NCBI RefSeq assembly: GCF_000708205.1
Contig: NW_014575549.1
Span: 62,001 to 126,000, forward strand
DNA: 64,000 nt
Source of the DNA: Mixia osmundae IAM 14324
Lineage: Eukaryota > Basidiomycota > Mixiomycetes > Mixiales > Mixiaceae
Direction: 5' to 3'
A program made the position numbers and the translations under genes. A model generated the notes under the pieces. It saw only the letters and a program-made list of their open reading frames with translations. It did no database searches and was not told the origin of the DNA. Below are positions 1 to 11,804 of this stretch, in pieces (the stretch's first letter is position 1; every line of letters starts with the position of its first letter).

Positions 1-1006
1 CGTCATCGTCGTTGGCCTGACTAGCCACAGAGATCAGGATCGCTCCCAAGAGGCCAGATACTTGTTCCTGACAACCCCAGGGGCTTCTTTTTCTTTTGCT
101 TTAGTCCTTGACCAAGTCGACGAGCAGACAGTGACAATGCTCGTGCCAGCCTCGTAGCTGTCTGCCGGTCAGCCATTGTCGCCTCACAGCTCGTCGAGAT
201 TGCGTCTGCTGCTGCAAAAGGGGGGCAGCCTCACGTCCGCTTGACGGGAGCTCATGTCGCTGCATGGCACAAGACGACTCGTTCGCGCTGTCCATCTCGT
301 GCGTCACCTGTCTTTGGTCTCTCGTTCACACGAGCCTATCGTCGCACATTCGATCGTCCGAGTTTCTGTTGCCTCGAAATGGCCTCGCGGCTAAACTAGA
401 TCGACAGCATGCTCGGCGGTGGGCTGCTTGCGAGGCAGCTGGCAATATTGGCATGGCAGTGACGGGGTCCTGATCGAGTAGGCGAAGAGACGAGCCGAAA
501 GAGTGTCCCACTTCAACGTCGCTTGCGCTACAACATTCCTGTTGCTCAGTGATTGTCTCAAAGAGCGCGGCGGTAGGAGAGCTTGCAGGCCATCATGGTC
601 GAGTTGCAGACTTGGTCAGACGCTCAGTGGCGTCGAATCGTTGGTCATATCCGATAGTTATGCGATCGCACTGCCTTTTTCCTTGACGGAGACTCGATCT
701 GCTTGGATGAGCAGGCAGACGAGGTATGGCAGCTGTAACACAATGGGGCTTACTCTCGCTCGTCCTCCCATCACTCATCCTCTATGAACCCACTCACTCG
801 AAGCCTTGGGCGAAAGGGGCGCAAGCTTACACACACAAGAGCTGCGCAACGACTAGCTTCAAAGTAGCGAGCGAGTCCAGAAGAGATCAATGATGAAACC
901 ACATACAACAACAACGAATCTCTTCAGCAGAAAGGACGTTCGCGTTCTGGTGTTGATTCACTATCTTGAAGCTTTTTAACCCTGAGATCTCTTCCTGCTG
1001 ATTCTG
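1..1006. other. No gene recognised
   Basis: About 1 kb with only short overlapping open frames on both strands. None shows a family motif or splices into a longer frame. It lies downstream of the 3' end of the hydrolase gene on the minus strand and may hold the end of a gene lying off the window. Confidence 0.5.
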
Positions 1007-1940
1007 TCAATCTATTGTTGCAATGTATCTCGCTATTCTGTCTGCAAACTGGGTCGTGTTCAGCAGCGCATCGTGTGCGCCCGTGAGCGACTCAAAGTCG
1101 ACTTCTAGCTCCAGCTGAGGCGAGTGCAGGGAGGCGAGGTGCAGGTTGAAGCCCTGAGGCTGTCGCAAGGAGAGCAACTCGTCATCTCTGCTATGCAGCA
1201 AGAGCATACGGGTCTGTTCGCGCGCTAGCTGCCAATGTGAAGGCGAGATCTCCTTCCTGAGCTGGCCAAAGGGTCGCTCGACGAAATAGATGTAGCTTGG
1301 ATATTCTTCGAGTAAGCTCGCGAGATCAAAGATGCCCTCGACGAGTATCCAGGCCTGTGGTAGGATGTCGACATCGTGCATCACCTGAGACGAAGAGCAA
1401 GTGCATACCTTGATTCTATGTCTCACATGAGTCGCATCGAAGAAGGAGTGGAAGTCGTGCGGAGGCTGCATGGCTAAGGACGCGGCAATGAACGCGCCGC
1501 AAGAGTGGCCGATGACGATGACGCGGTGCCGGTCCCATAGCTGTTCGTTCTGCTCGACTGATGCGACTCGATCTGCGCAAAGATAGTCTATTGCGGCGAT
1601 GATATCGAGAGTATGTTCGGGGTGCTTTGCATCCTCATTGGCTTGCTCGGCATTCCGGTAAGACAGCCGATAATTCGGCACAGCGACGCAACATCGCCCG
1701 TGCGTTGCTTGCAGCAAGTTGGGTACCAGATGTTCGGCGTGCTCCGATTTATCGCCTGACGAGTTTGGCACAGTGAGCGAGCCATGGGGGGGCTTCATGG
1801 AACGCTTGCTTACCTGAGAGCCATGCTCCTCCATGAAGGAAGATCAGCAGCGATCGACCGGCCGGCACGCCGTCAGGAATGTAAAGATCGACAGTCTGTT
1901 GTGGCCCGGTGCCGTACTGCAGCTCATGGCTGACGGGCAT
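1007..1940 (-). CDS. BNA7: Kynurenine formamidase-like alpha/beta hydrolase
   Basis: Two exons, 1940-1814 and 1755-1007, with a 58-nt GT-AG intron between; 291 residues. The product is an alpha/beta hydrolase. The oxyanion-hole motif HGGAW falls just before the splice, the nucleophile elbow is GHSCGA, and the acid and base are plausibly in HSRDDE and TGAHDALL. The stretch GIFDLASLLEEYPSY followed by FVERPFG resembles the kynurenine formamidase (arylformamidase) family, which hydrolyses N-formylkynurenine in tryptophan breakdown towards NAD. The start is the first ATG of the open frame. The frame stays open a little further upstream without another ATG, so an extra 5' exon is possible. Other small esterases share these motifs, so the exact substrate is inferred. 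Confidence 0.72.
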
Positions 1941-2285
1941 TCGCTGAAGCGCGTCGCGTTCGCCGAAAGCGGCGAGGATGTCCCGGAAATCCCTTGCCCG
2001 TTATGGGCTGCAGTCATCCGCCTTTATCCTGCCTGGCTTTCGCTCAGATCTAATGAAGGGTCGCCTTCGACGGTGAATGCGATGCCATGGCGCGATGGGC
2101 AGGCAAGATCGCGATGTTGAGATAATTCTCCTGGCAGCTTTGCCGAAGTGAGAGAGCTGCAATGAACATGCCGGGCTCGACCGATTCCCGTCTTTCCGTC
2201 GAGCGAATGCCCAGAGGACAACAGTCGACCTGCCCATCTACCTCCAACTGGGCGCCATGCGCAAAGACGACCGCTCCAGTTGACA

Positions 2286-3902
2286 ATGGCATTAGACGCG
2301 CTGCAGACGTCGATACCATCACTGCGGCTGCCCGGCATCGCTGCAGCGTCAGCGCCTAGCGTCAATGGCAATGTGGTAGGCCCTCTTCTGTGGAATCTGC
2401 CGGAATGTGGGCCTGACGGAGCATGCTGCCTAGTGGACGCTAGTCAGTATCGTGTCCCTCGACTTGATCGCCCTCTTTGTCGCTTTTGCGCTGCGATATG
2501 CAGCCGGTCGGCATAGAAGAGCGCTCTTCGTCAAACGAGAGACTGCCGAGGGGGTCTATGTCGTCCCACACACCCAATCACTCGGCGCCATCTGGCTGAC
2601 GCTCGTCAATGCTTTACTGCTCATGCAGCTCGTCGCAGCTCGACAGACGTTCGTGTACCAGCGAGCAAGGAGTTTGCTCCAGTTCGCCTCATGCTTGATG
2701 CCATTCGCAGTCTTTGGCTATCTCTGGACCCGCTTGACCTCGATCGTCTATGCTTGCCACCTATCGAGTACAGAGGTCGCTTTCCCGCGAACATGGCAAC
2801 GGCGCATCTTCCATTTTGGGCCCAGATTGCTCAACAGGTTATGCTGGCTCACGCCTCCGCTCCTGGCTGTACCCATACTTGCGCTGTCGCTCGCTTTCCC
2901 GATAACATTTGCGAAAAGCCAGTCCCTTGCCCAAGCTATTCTTGCCGCAGACACACCACAGCCTCTGCTCGCACAACAGAGCGAGCACCTCGTGTCCACT
3001 GCGGACACAATGTTTAGCATTCTCTGGTCGATCTGGGCCACCGTCTTTGTGCTGCTCGGTATAGTGCGTTGGTTGCCTTCTGCCTTGAGTTTGCCTACTG
3101 ACAAAGCGCGTAGCTCCTACTGATCTACTCCGCGCATCTCTTCAGGGCGATCCGAGCTTCGAGCGCGCACGTCGTCGCAGACTCGAATTCTCGGATCCCT
3201 TCGGAAATGCCGCCCCTGCCGGTAATGAGCAAAACGGATCGGCCGGCGGTATCGCGCGATCCGTCAGCCTTTTCCAAGAGGTTCTCCGGGCTGTCTACGC
3301 GCAAGTACACTCTGCAAGAGTCGCTGCGAGAATCTAGCCTGGAGCGCTATGCGGAGGACGACCCGATGCTGAAAGGTCGATCTATCATCATTCTCGAGAC
3401 TTGCGCTTCGATCTGCTTCATCTGCTCCTGGATGTATGTGCGCACTACTTCGTTTCTTCATGAATTCTGTGCTGACAGGACATCAGTGCTATTTCGCTTC
3501 TGCGTGCTTCCGCGCAGGTACTCCGAACACCGCACGTTGGCAGCCTGCGATCGTGGTACGCCCTCCTGGGTAGCGTCTGGCTGACAGTCGTGTAAGCTGC
3601 TTCATTTTCTGAGCCTTGGCCTCGCTGATGATACTCGCAATGACAGAGTGGCAGTCATCGAGACAGCCTTTTTGCTTCGAAGAAGCATAGTTGCTTATAC
3701 GAATGGCAAGACCGATACGAAACCGATAACAGAGCACGAAGACAAGCAACTTTTCGATCAGATCTTTGCTCACGTACAGAGGGTCGCCTCACCCATACTT
3801 GCATCCAGCGCGACCCTGCCGAGCTCCTTCATGACCTTTTCGCCCGCATCGAGCGAAGAGGTGAGCCCGACAGCCGATAAACCTAAAACACCATGGGCAT
3901 AG
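2286..3902 (+). CDS. Seven-helix membrane protein, unrecognised family
   Basis: Six exons: 2286-2375, 2434-3058, 3114-3280, 3321-3433, 3487-3591 and 3647-3902. They join in frame to 451 residues. I count seven hydrophobic helices, for example LVSIVSLDLIALFVAFAL, LGAIWLTLVNALLLMQLV, WLTPPLLAVPILALSLAF and LLGSVWLTVVVAVIETAF. A loop of about 75 polar, Arg-rich residues lies between helices 5 and 6, and a hydrophilic tail of about 60 residues follows helix 7. That layout resembles a G-protein-coupled receptor, but I recognise no receptor family motif. The 40-nt intron at 3281-3320 and the first intron's donor (two options one codon apart) are the least certain joins. It is transcribed away from the formamidase-like gene. 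Confidence 0.6.
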
Positions 3903-3991
3903 CAAAGCCTAGTCACAAAGTGCTTGTGATTAGTCAATATGCTTGTTGTATCGATACAATACGAATCTGCAGCTTTGTCACAACATGTACA

Positions 3992-5701
3992 TCACTGAAA
4001 CAGCCTAGAAGGCGTCAGCGTCTTTTCGTCTAGGTGCTTGATGCGGTGTGGCGATGGCTTCAGTTCCTCAAGCTCCTCTGTCATGACCGTAGATGGAATA
4101 TAGTCTGCTCGAGTAGCAGGCGGGGTGACGGCACGCTGGCGTTTGGCTCTCAGAGCCGCGCCGACTAGCTCGGCGGCTTTCCGGTCATCGGGCGTCAGGC
4201 GACCGGTCTCTGCTGCTGCCTCGAGAGCTTTGCGTTTCCTGGAAGACTCGAAGAATGAATCGAGGTTGCTCTGACGAGGTGGGTCCGGTCTCGCACCGAC
4301 CCAGGCTTGCTTCACTCTCGCGAAGAAGCTGGGCCGCTTCGTCAGCCTTGGCAGATCCGCGTTGACCTGATGCGAGATGCTCTCGGTGTCGACAGGTGCA
4401 TCTGACTTCTGCTGAGCTTGAGCTTCAGTCTCATCGTCTTGCCAGGGTATTGCTAGTTTGTAAGATTCTTGCAAATCGGCATAGCTTTGCACGTTGCCCA
4501 GTCGCCCCGGATCGAGTTTGCGCTCATTGTGCGTAGGCCACGGTGTCATCAAAAGATGCGGGAATTGTGTTTCTTCGATATATTCATCTTCAGCAGTGCA
4601 ATCTGGCTTCTGTGGCGAGACCGATGCAGATGGTGGGCAGAGCTCCCGGTCAGAGACGTCAGATCCCGATCGAGACGACGAGAACTTGAATGGTGTGGCA
4701 GCACCCACGAGTGTCGACTTGCTCTCTCGGCCAGACAAGTTGTTAGCTCGCGGACATGGTCGCGACTGCTTCTGGCTGCTCTCTAATGCCGCCGAGGCAT
4801 CGGCTTTGTTCGCCTTCTGGGATTGATCTGGCGAGTGAGGCTTCTGTAATGATCTTGATGCCGTCGGCAGTGCTCCGTCCACAAATGCGCGCGTGCGGGG
4901 TGTGAGTCTAAGCACCGGCAGCGTTTCGCTGTTGTTGGAAGTGGCTTCTGGCGACGGGCTGTGAAGTGGCGCGCGAGCGACCAAAGGTGATTCGGGGGCC
5001 GGACTTGACGAGACCGATGGGTTCAGACGCTCGTAAGCACCGATGCGACGATACCTATCGATCAGCTCAGCCGGCGGTCGGTGCGGCACCGGTGTATCAT
5101 CCTTGCTTATGTCTCGCAACATGGCACTCATGGGTACCTGTGTCTCTCGGTATTCACTGCCATATTGTGACTCATCGAGGTATTCGCCAGGAGGTTCGTC
5201 TACTTTTGGCGGTCTGGGCGTTGATGTGGATCTTCTGACAAAGGCATGAGGGAACTCACGAACGCACTTGAGTACGCTGCTAGATCGATCGAGGACGAAG
5301 CTCGTCGTGCTCGTTGGCGGTGTGGATCCCGGCGGATGCTCCGCATGAATGGGTGTGTCGGGTGCAGAGGATGAAGACAGCGTGATGGGATCGGAGGCAG
5401 TCGTCGCTTGCGCCTGGATTGTGCGCATGCTCGACGTTGGCTCTGACAAGCGTGCGCGTTTGTGCGCCGTCGATGTGCTTGCGATCGCACCCCAAGGCTC
5501 GCGCATTGAACCAGACTGAGTCACACTTGGCCTCATGATCGAAGAGGGGGCCGAGCCTTTCAAAAATGTGCGTAGACTGCCATCAGATGCTGACGGTCCT
5601 CTTGAGCTCTCGGGCACCGACTTTATGACCGGCACGCCCGAAGATCCGAGCGTTGTCTGCTTGAGACCTGGCTGGTGAGCCTGAGCTTTGCCACGAGCCA
5701 T
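3992..5701 (-). CDS. Disordered protein with PCNA-interacting (PIP) box
   Basis: A single open frame of 569 residues from the ATG at 5701. The frame runs 31 codons further upstream, but the Met-Ala-Arg-Gly-Lys start is the more natural one. The protein is Ser/Pro/Thr-rich and mostly disordered. Near residue 477 it has QSNLDSFF, a perfect PIP box (Q-x-x-L-x-x-F-F), followed by basic residues, as in proteins that dock on the sliding clamp PCNA. The N terminus has KQTTLG, which resembles a half PIP motif. A short motif is repeated: EYRETQVP near residue 183 and EYIEETQFP near 373. A role in DNA replication or repair is inferred from the PIP box only; I do not recognise the family. It shares a 234-bp divergent promoter region with the MPG1 gene. 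Confidence 0.7.
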   Translation of the reverse strand: MARGKAQAHQPGLKQTTLGSSGVPVIKSVPESSRGPSASDGSLRTFLKGSAPSSIMRPSVTQSGSMREPWGAIASTSTAHKRARLSEPTSSMRTIQAQATTASDPITLSSSSAPDTPIHAEHPPGSTPPTSTTSFVLDRSSSVLKCVREFPHAFVRRSTSTPRPPKVDEPPGEYLDESQYGSEYRETQVPMSAMLRDISKDDTPVPHRPPAELIDRYRRIGAYERLNPSVSSSPAPESPLVARAPLHSPSPEATSNNSETLPVLRLTPRTRAFVDGALPTASRSLQKPHSPDQSQKANKADASAALESSQKQSRPCPRANNLSGRESKSTLVGAATPFKFSSSRSGSDVSDRELCPPSASVSPQKPDCTAEDEYIEETQFPHLLMTPWPTHNERKLDPGRLGNVQSYADLQESYKLAIPWQDDETEAQAQQKSDAPVDTESISHQVNADLPRLTKRPSFFARVKQAWVGARPDPPRQSNLDSFFESSRKRKALEAAAETGRLTPDDRKAAELVGAALRAKRQRAVTPPATRADYIPSTVMTEELEELKPSPHRIKHLDEKTLTPSRLFQ

Positions 5702-5935
5702 CTCGAAGCTCGGGCGCAGCTGGTGGCAGGCACTGCGATCGCAGCAGCTGGACTGATTTTGCTGGCTCGACGCGTCCCTTCCGGCCAAAATCAACTCGAC
5801 ACGCGATCGCTGGTGGACGCCACGCCTGCGAATAGCCAGCGATTCGGAGGAGGACTTGCGAGGGCAACAATAAAGCGAATCTCCGTCTGTGCACGCTCAT
5901 CAAAGGACAAACGAGACGAGACAAGACCGCTCGTC

Positions 5936-7335
5936 ATGCCTCTCAAAGCACTCATCCTCGTTGGCGGTGCGTTGGGCTGCATGCACTGCTCCTTCGGCGT
6001 GTTTGCTCATGCAGTGTGACTTTGCCATTGCTCAGGCTTCGGCACACGGTTGCGCCCACTCACGCTGACCTTGCCGAAGCCGTTGGTCGAGTTTGCAAAC
6101 AAGTCGGTCTTGTCTCTGCATCGCTTTTCCGACAACGTGTAGCTCATCTCCCACTGTTAGGCCTATCATCCTGCATCAGCTGGAAGCGCTCGTCAAGGCA
6201 GGCGTCAAGCACATCGTTCTCGCCGTCAACTATCGCCCGGAAGGTCAGTCGGATGCCGCGTGATGCTGCCGCTCGAGCTGAGGCATCGCCGTTCAATGTC
6301 AACAGTCATGGTCGCTTTATTGAGCAAGTGCGAACAAGAGTACGGCATCGAGATTACCTTTAGCGTCGAGAGCGAGCCTCTCGGTACAGGTGCGCTCTTG
6401 CTGGTCGCTCAATCGTTCGCCAAGCTGATGCATCGAGCAGCCGGACCACTCGCCCTGGCACGCGAAGTGCTCGGCAAGGATGACTCGCCCTTCTTCGTGC
6501 TCAACTCAGACGTGACGTGTTCCTATCCTTTCGAACAGCTACGAGACTTCCACATGGCGCATGGCGACGAAGGTACCATCATGGTCACCAAAGTAGACGA
6601 GCCGAGCAAATACGGTGTCGTCGTTCAGATGCCCAACTCGACCGTCATCGACCGCTTCGTAGAGAAGCCGGTCGACTTTGTCGGCAACAGAATCAACGCG
6701 GGCATCTATATGTTCTCGCCCAAAGTACTCGACCGTATCGAACTCCGTCCGACTTCGATCGAGAAGGAGACCTTCCCTGCTCTCGCGGCAGACCGTCAGC
6801 TGCATGCCATGGATCTCGAAGGATTCTGGATGGACGTCGGTCAGCCAAAGGACATGCTCGCCGGTACTGCGCTCTATCTGAGCTACATCGCGCAAACGTC
6901 GCCAAAGATGCTCGTCGATCCGTCCCAGAACAAGTGGGTACATGGTGGCAACGTCATGGTAGATCCCGTCAGTTCATCGTTGCTTTCAGCATGGACATTT
7001 GCTCACCGCCAGTGGCTGAGGAACAGACTGCAGAAGTGCACCCGGATGCAGTGATCGGGCCCAATGTCGTCATTGGACCCAAGTGCGTCGTCGGAGCAGG
7101 CGCGAGACTGCAACGCTGCATCATGCTCGAAGGCTCAAAGGTCAAGGAGCACTCGTGGATCCATAATTCCATCATCGGATGGCATTCCGTCGTCGGACGG
7201 TGGGTTCGCATGGAGAATGTCACCGTCCTCGGCGATGACGTATCTGTCAAGGACGAACTGACCATCGTTGGCGCCTCTGTTCTGCCGCACAAGTCGATCA
7301 GCAGCAGTATCACGACGCCATCGATCGTCATGTAA
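5936..7335 (+). CDS. MPG1: Mannose-1-phosphate guanylyltransferase (GDP-mannose pyrophosphorylase)
   Basis: Six exons: 5936-5966, 6036-6102, 6161-6243, 6306-6389, 6441-6967 and 7027-7335. They give 366 residues, close to the usual 361-370. The enzyme joins GTP and mannose-1-phosphate into GDP-mannose for protein glycosylation, GPI anchors and cell-wall mannan. The N terminus carries the nucleotidyltransferase signature [11 protein letters not shown] with [17 protein letters not shown] and [18 protein letters not shown] follow, then a C-terminal left-handed beta helix with repeats such as [11 protein letters not shown]. The intron at 6390-6440 is 51 nt and stays open in frame, so an unspliced reading would add 17 residues inside the conserved EPLGTAGPL. 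The last intron was placed by matching the conserved VDP-to-AEVHP junction. Confidence 0.96.
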
Positions 7336-7746
7336 AGCAAGAGAAGCGCTTCATGAGTATTCCCCCCTTTTGCAGAGACACGACCTTAGACAAAATCCTC
7401 GCTCTCGCATCGACTGCGAGCCAGCTCCTTTTCATAAATCCAGCACACGATCCATCTGCGCAACTAGCACGCTCAAGATTCCCATAGACAGACCCTCGCG
7501 CCCGTCCTCGTATGACGACAATGTTTCCTTTCCTTCGCCCGTTCGCAATGCCCTGTCGAGAGTCACGGCGGCCCAAGCTTACCAAAGCAGACGGTTTTAT
7601 CTGAGCACTACTTTACCAACAAAGTGTAGTTGATCCCAGAACGGTCACGCAATGTATATACCCAGCTATAGCTATGAAGTTCAAGTCGACCGTCCTGAGG
7701 TTTTGTCACAGTGAAGCGGCTGCAATGCTACAGAGAGACCACAAGA
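7336..7746. other. Convergent 3' spacer
   Basis: About 410 bp between the 3' ends of MPG1 and the uL29 gene. I see no coding frame. It should hold the two 3' untranslated regions. Confidence 0.5.
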
Positions 7747-8297
7747 TCATGCCTTGACGGCATACTTGCGCTGCGGGAATGCTGCCAAGCGCTTCTTTGT
7801 CCTCTCCGTCTTGGCCGTTCGCTCGCTCTGTCCGACGTCCAAAGCTCAGCGGATGCTCATGAGTCCTTCCTGAGCGCGTGGCCTCACCTTGCTGAGTCGC
7901 CTGCGGATAGCGCGGGTCTTCTTAGGTCGCAGATCGAGAGGAAGACGCTTGTTCTTCGAGTGCTCTCGGACGGCTTGTCTTTGCTTTGCGTTGACGACGG
8001 TGAGGACACGAGCAATCGACTTGCGGACCGTCTTGCTGCAGACATCACACGTTTCTCAGCATTCTGCCGAGAGGACATCGATCGGATGGCCTACATCTTC
8101 TGCAGCTTAGACTGGTTGCCGCCTGTGACCTTTTGAACTCGCAGCGCAGTCGCTTCCTGCTTCAGTTCCTCGAGCTGCTTCATCAAGTCCGCCTTGGACT
8201 TTGAGACGAGCTCATGACTGCCGATATGGTATCAGCACATGAGCCATCTCTCTAGTCTGCCAGTAACGCACGCCTTGACCTTGCTGCTTGACGACAT
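7747..8297 (-). CDS. RPL35: 60S ribosomal protein L35 (uL29)
   Basis: Four exons: 8297-8272, 8217-8095, 8035-7888 and 7827-7747. They give 125 residues, against 120 in yeast. The joined protein starts [17 protein letters not shown] and reads through [55 protein letters not shown] and ends [12 protein letters not shown], all hallmarks of uL29, which sits at the exit of the ribosomal tunnel. The third intron was placed so that the distance from RRRLSK to FPQRKYA matches the family exactly. The tiny first exon of 26 nt is typical of ribosomal protein genes. It faces the complex I gene over a 133-bp promoter. Confidence 0.96.
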
Positions 8298-8430
8298 CTT
8301 TGCTGATGTTTGCCTGCCTGACCGCTCGCAAGTGGCTCGAAAAGGATTTTCTCACGCGTCGCGTAGAGCCACGTCACCTTCGTTGCACCAATCGTAGCCT
8401 ACGATTTCCGCTCGAGTTGTCCCCCCAAAG
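8298..8430. promoter_or_regulatory. Bidirectional promoter between RPL35 and the complex I 24-kDa gene
   Basis: Only 133 bp separate the start codons of the two divergent genes, so the promoter elements must be shared or interleaved. A CCAAT pentamer lies at 8388-8392, and CCAAT is a known site of the Hap complex, which controls respiratory genes in fungi. Whether it is used here is inference. Confidence 0.45.
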
Positions 8431-9449
<1,019 letters not shown>

Positions 9450-9503
9450 TGCATCCTGACTAGTAGAGTACAGACAGAATCAAATGCTCGTGTCAGCCCA
9501 GGC

Positions 9504-10856
9504 TCATGCTGACCCTTCTAGGCTGACATCGACGAGAGGCTTCGCAGCCGCTGCCTGGCTGAGCGAAGTCGCAGGGTTGCCTTTGCCTTCCAGACTCTCG
9601 TAGTACTGAGGACTGAGACCGGCTGTCGCTCTATCTTCGGCGTTGAAAGGCGCCTTGAGCTTGCCCCAAAAGTGTTCCTTGACCTTGCCCCGGAAGACCT
9701 GCACGGGATCCATGGGCGGATCGGCATGGGAACAGATCCAGGTTAGCCAGCGATGACCCGTGGCAACATGGGTGACCTCGTCATTGTGGATCGTCCGCAA
9801 GACTTCTGCTGTCTCTTCGTCGCCACTCGCTGCGACCTTGGCGATCTGTGTCGGATTGACATCCAACCCTCTGGCTTCGTGAACGAGATGGATGATACAG
9901 ATTCGGCTGATGAGGTCGTGCGAGGTTTCTTGTGCGGACTGCCAAAGTGCAGCATGGATGGGCAGCGTGCCGTAGTGCGTCCCCATCGCTTCTAGCCTTT
10001 CACAGAGCAGGCTGAAATGCTTTGCTTCGTCTTCTGCCACCTTGAGAAAGTCTGCAAAGAAAGCGGCTGGCATCGGCTTGCCATTGTACATCGGAAACCT
10101 AGCTACGATATCGAGTGCCAAGTCGATTGCCCATTGCTCGATGGAAGCCAGAGCATGGAGCAGCTTGATGCGTGACACGGCAGAATTCGTCTTGCGTGAT
10201 TTTATCTTGCCCGGATCGACGACGGTGTAAGTTGTCGGCCGTGGCGGTTGATCGGGTGGAGTGGCGCTGCCTATCCTCTTCAGCTTGCCCGCGCGATACA
10301 GTCTGATCGTTTCGCGTGTTCGTGCTACTTTGAGCGTTGGCGAGGCAGTATTGAGGGTCATGACGACCCAATCGAGCAGACTGGAGCTCTCGCTGGGCAC
10401 GTCTGGATCGTCTTGGTCGATGGCGAGGACGGGCTCCGATTGACCCTGTCGTTCGCTGACGGCGCGCATACTCAGCAAGCGGTAATCGTCTTGTTCGGGC
10501 ATCTCCAGGAGAACATAGCCATCTTGCTCCGTGACGGCATACGTGCAGGCTTTGAGGCCTGTAGATGATTCGCCGGAAAGGAGATTGAAGTCGTACGAGT
10601 GGAACGGACAGACGAGGATGGGACCGTCTTCGATGCCGTGATCGAGATCGAGTTCGATCTCTGCATGCTCCAGGGGTGCGCCTGCATGGGGGCAGGTCGA
10701 CTCCATGGCGTAGTATTGCGGCTGACTCGTTTCTGATGAGAGTTGAAAGAGGACGAGCTCGAGGTAGAGGCTCGGATTGGTATACGATCGAAAGGTCAAG
10801 ACATAGCGACGCTTGCCGAGTTCGGTGACCTTGCCGAGGCTGATCTGCACTGACAT
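9504..10856 (-). CDS. Rieske-type domain fused to DUF455 ferritin-like domain
   Basis: A single exon of 450 residues. The N-terminal ~125 residues form a Rieske 2Fe-2S domain: the ligand pairs are CPHAGAPL (C-x-H) and CPFHSYDF (C-x-x-H). A linker of about 90 residues follows. The second half is a DUF455-type ferritin-like helical domain, shown by EDEAKHFSLLCERL, HEARGLDVNPTQIAK and HNDEVTHVATGHRWL, which have the Glu/His pattern of a di-metal carboxylate site. The fusion suggests electron delivery from the Rieske cluster to a di-metal oxidase or hydroxylase centre; the substrate is unknown. It is divergent from IMP3 over 82 bp. Confidence 0.85.
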   Translation of the reverse strand: MSVQISLGKVTELGKRRYVLTFRSYTNPSLYLELVLFQLSSETSQPQYYAMESTCPHAGAPLEHAEIELDLDHGIEDGPILVCPFHSYDFNLLSGESSTGLKACTYAVTEQDGYVLLEMPEQDDYRLLSMRAVSERQGQSEPVLAIDQDDPDVPSESSSLLDWVVMTLNTASPTLKVARTRETIRLYRAGKLKRIGSATPPDQPPRPTTYTVVDPGKIKSRKTNSAVSRIKLLHALASIEQWAIDLALDIVARFPMYNGKPMPAAFFADFLKVAEDEAKHFSLLCERLEAMGTHYGTLPIHAALWQSAQETSHDLISRICIIHLVHEARGLDVNPTQIAKVAASGDEETAEVLRTIHNDEVTHVATGHRWLTWICSHADPPMDPVQVFRGKVKEHFWGKLKAPFNAEDRATAGLSPQYYESLEGKGNPATSLSQAAAAKPLVDVSLEGSA

Positions 10857-10938
10857 TGTCGGCTACTGTCAGCAGATTGACGAGCGCTCGACGCGAACTT
10901 TTTGTGAAAGCAAGGCAAGACGATTATCGTCTGAGACG

Positions 10939-11699
10939 ATGAGGCAGCTGAAGCATCATGAGAAGCAAGTGAAGCCATACCGTCAGCTTGAACCATGCTG
11001 ATGGCCGGCTCATCGTGATGTAGGAAGCTGCTCAAAAAGGTCGACTTTCTGCAGTGGAAGCAAGACTCGACGCTCAGAGAGGCAAAAGTGATGAGGACGT
11101 ACTTCATCCAACGCAGGCACGCTAGCGTCACTCTCCGCGGTCTATGAGAGCTGACCACACCTACCAGAGAGGATTACCAGTCGTACAACAGGCTATGCGG
11201 CTCCATAAGGCAGCTCGCCCATCGACTCAGTCAACTCGACCCACGCGATCCTTTCCGAGGCAAGCACGAGGCCTTGCTGCTCAGCAAACTCTACGACATG
11301 GGCATACTCGGCTCGGAGAGCAAGATGTCAGACGTCGAGAACAAGATCACCGTTTCTGCAATGTGCAGGCGGCGGATCGGCGTCGTTATGTGCAGGCTCA
11401 AAATGTCACAGACTGTCAAAATGGTCAGCGTTGCGCTGTCCAGCACGACCAATCTCTCACAAGTATTCATCTGACAGGCTGTTCAATATGTCGAGCAAGG
11501 TCACGTCCGCGTAGGACCGGAGACAGTCACAGATCCGGCTTTCCTGGTGACGCGCAATATGGAGGACTTTGTGACTTGGGTCGACACAAGCAAACTCAAG
11601 CGGACAGTCATGTCCTACAATGTCAGTCTGATGAGGCTTGCTCTCGCACACCGGCTGACAGTCACTCAGGACGAGCTAGATGACTATGATCTGCTTTGA
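10939..11699 (+). CDS. IMP3: U3 small nucleolar ribonucleoprotein Imp3
   Basis: Five exons: 10939-10968, 11028-11116, 11168-11423, 11478-11621 and 11670-11699; 182 residues (yeast 183). The joined protein starts [17 protein letters not shown] and continues [35 protein letters not shown] and the S4-type RNA-binding end [19 protein letters not shown]. Imp3 anchors the U3 snoRNA on pre-18S rRNA in the small-subunit processome. The second intron (11117-11167) only keeps the conserved frame (FIQRREDYQ) if the donor is GC rather than GT (CAG|GCACGC). The first acceptor was set at 11027 for the same reason. Confidence 0.93.
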
Positions 11700-11804
11700 G
11701 CGCTCCACGCCATGCCTGTTGTTGTCCCCTGTCCCTATGCATGTGCACGATCTACACAACACCCGCTGATACAATCCCTTGCTAGTCCTCTGAAGCCGGT
11801 CAAA

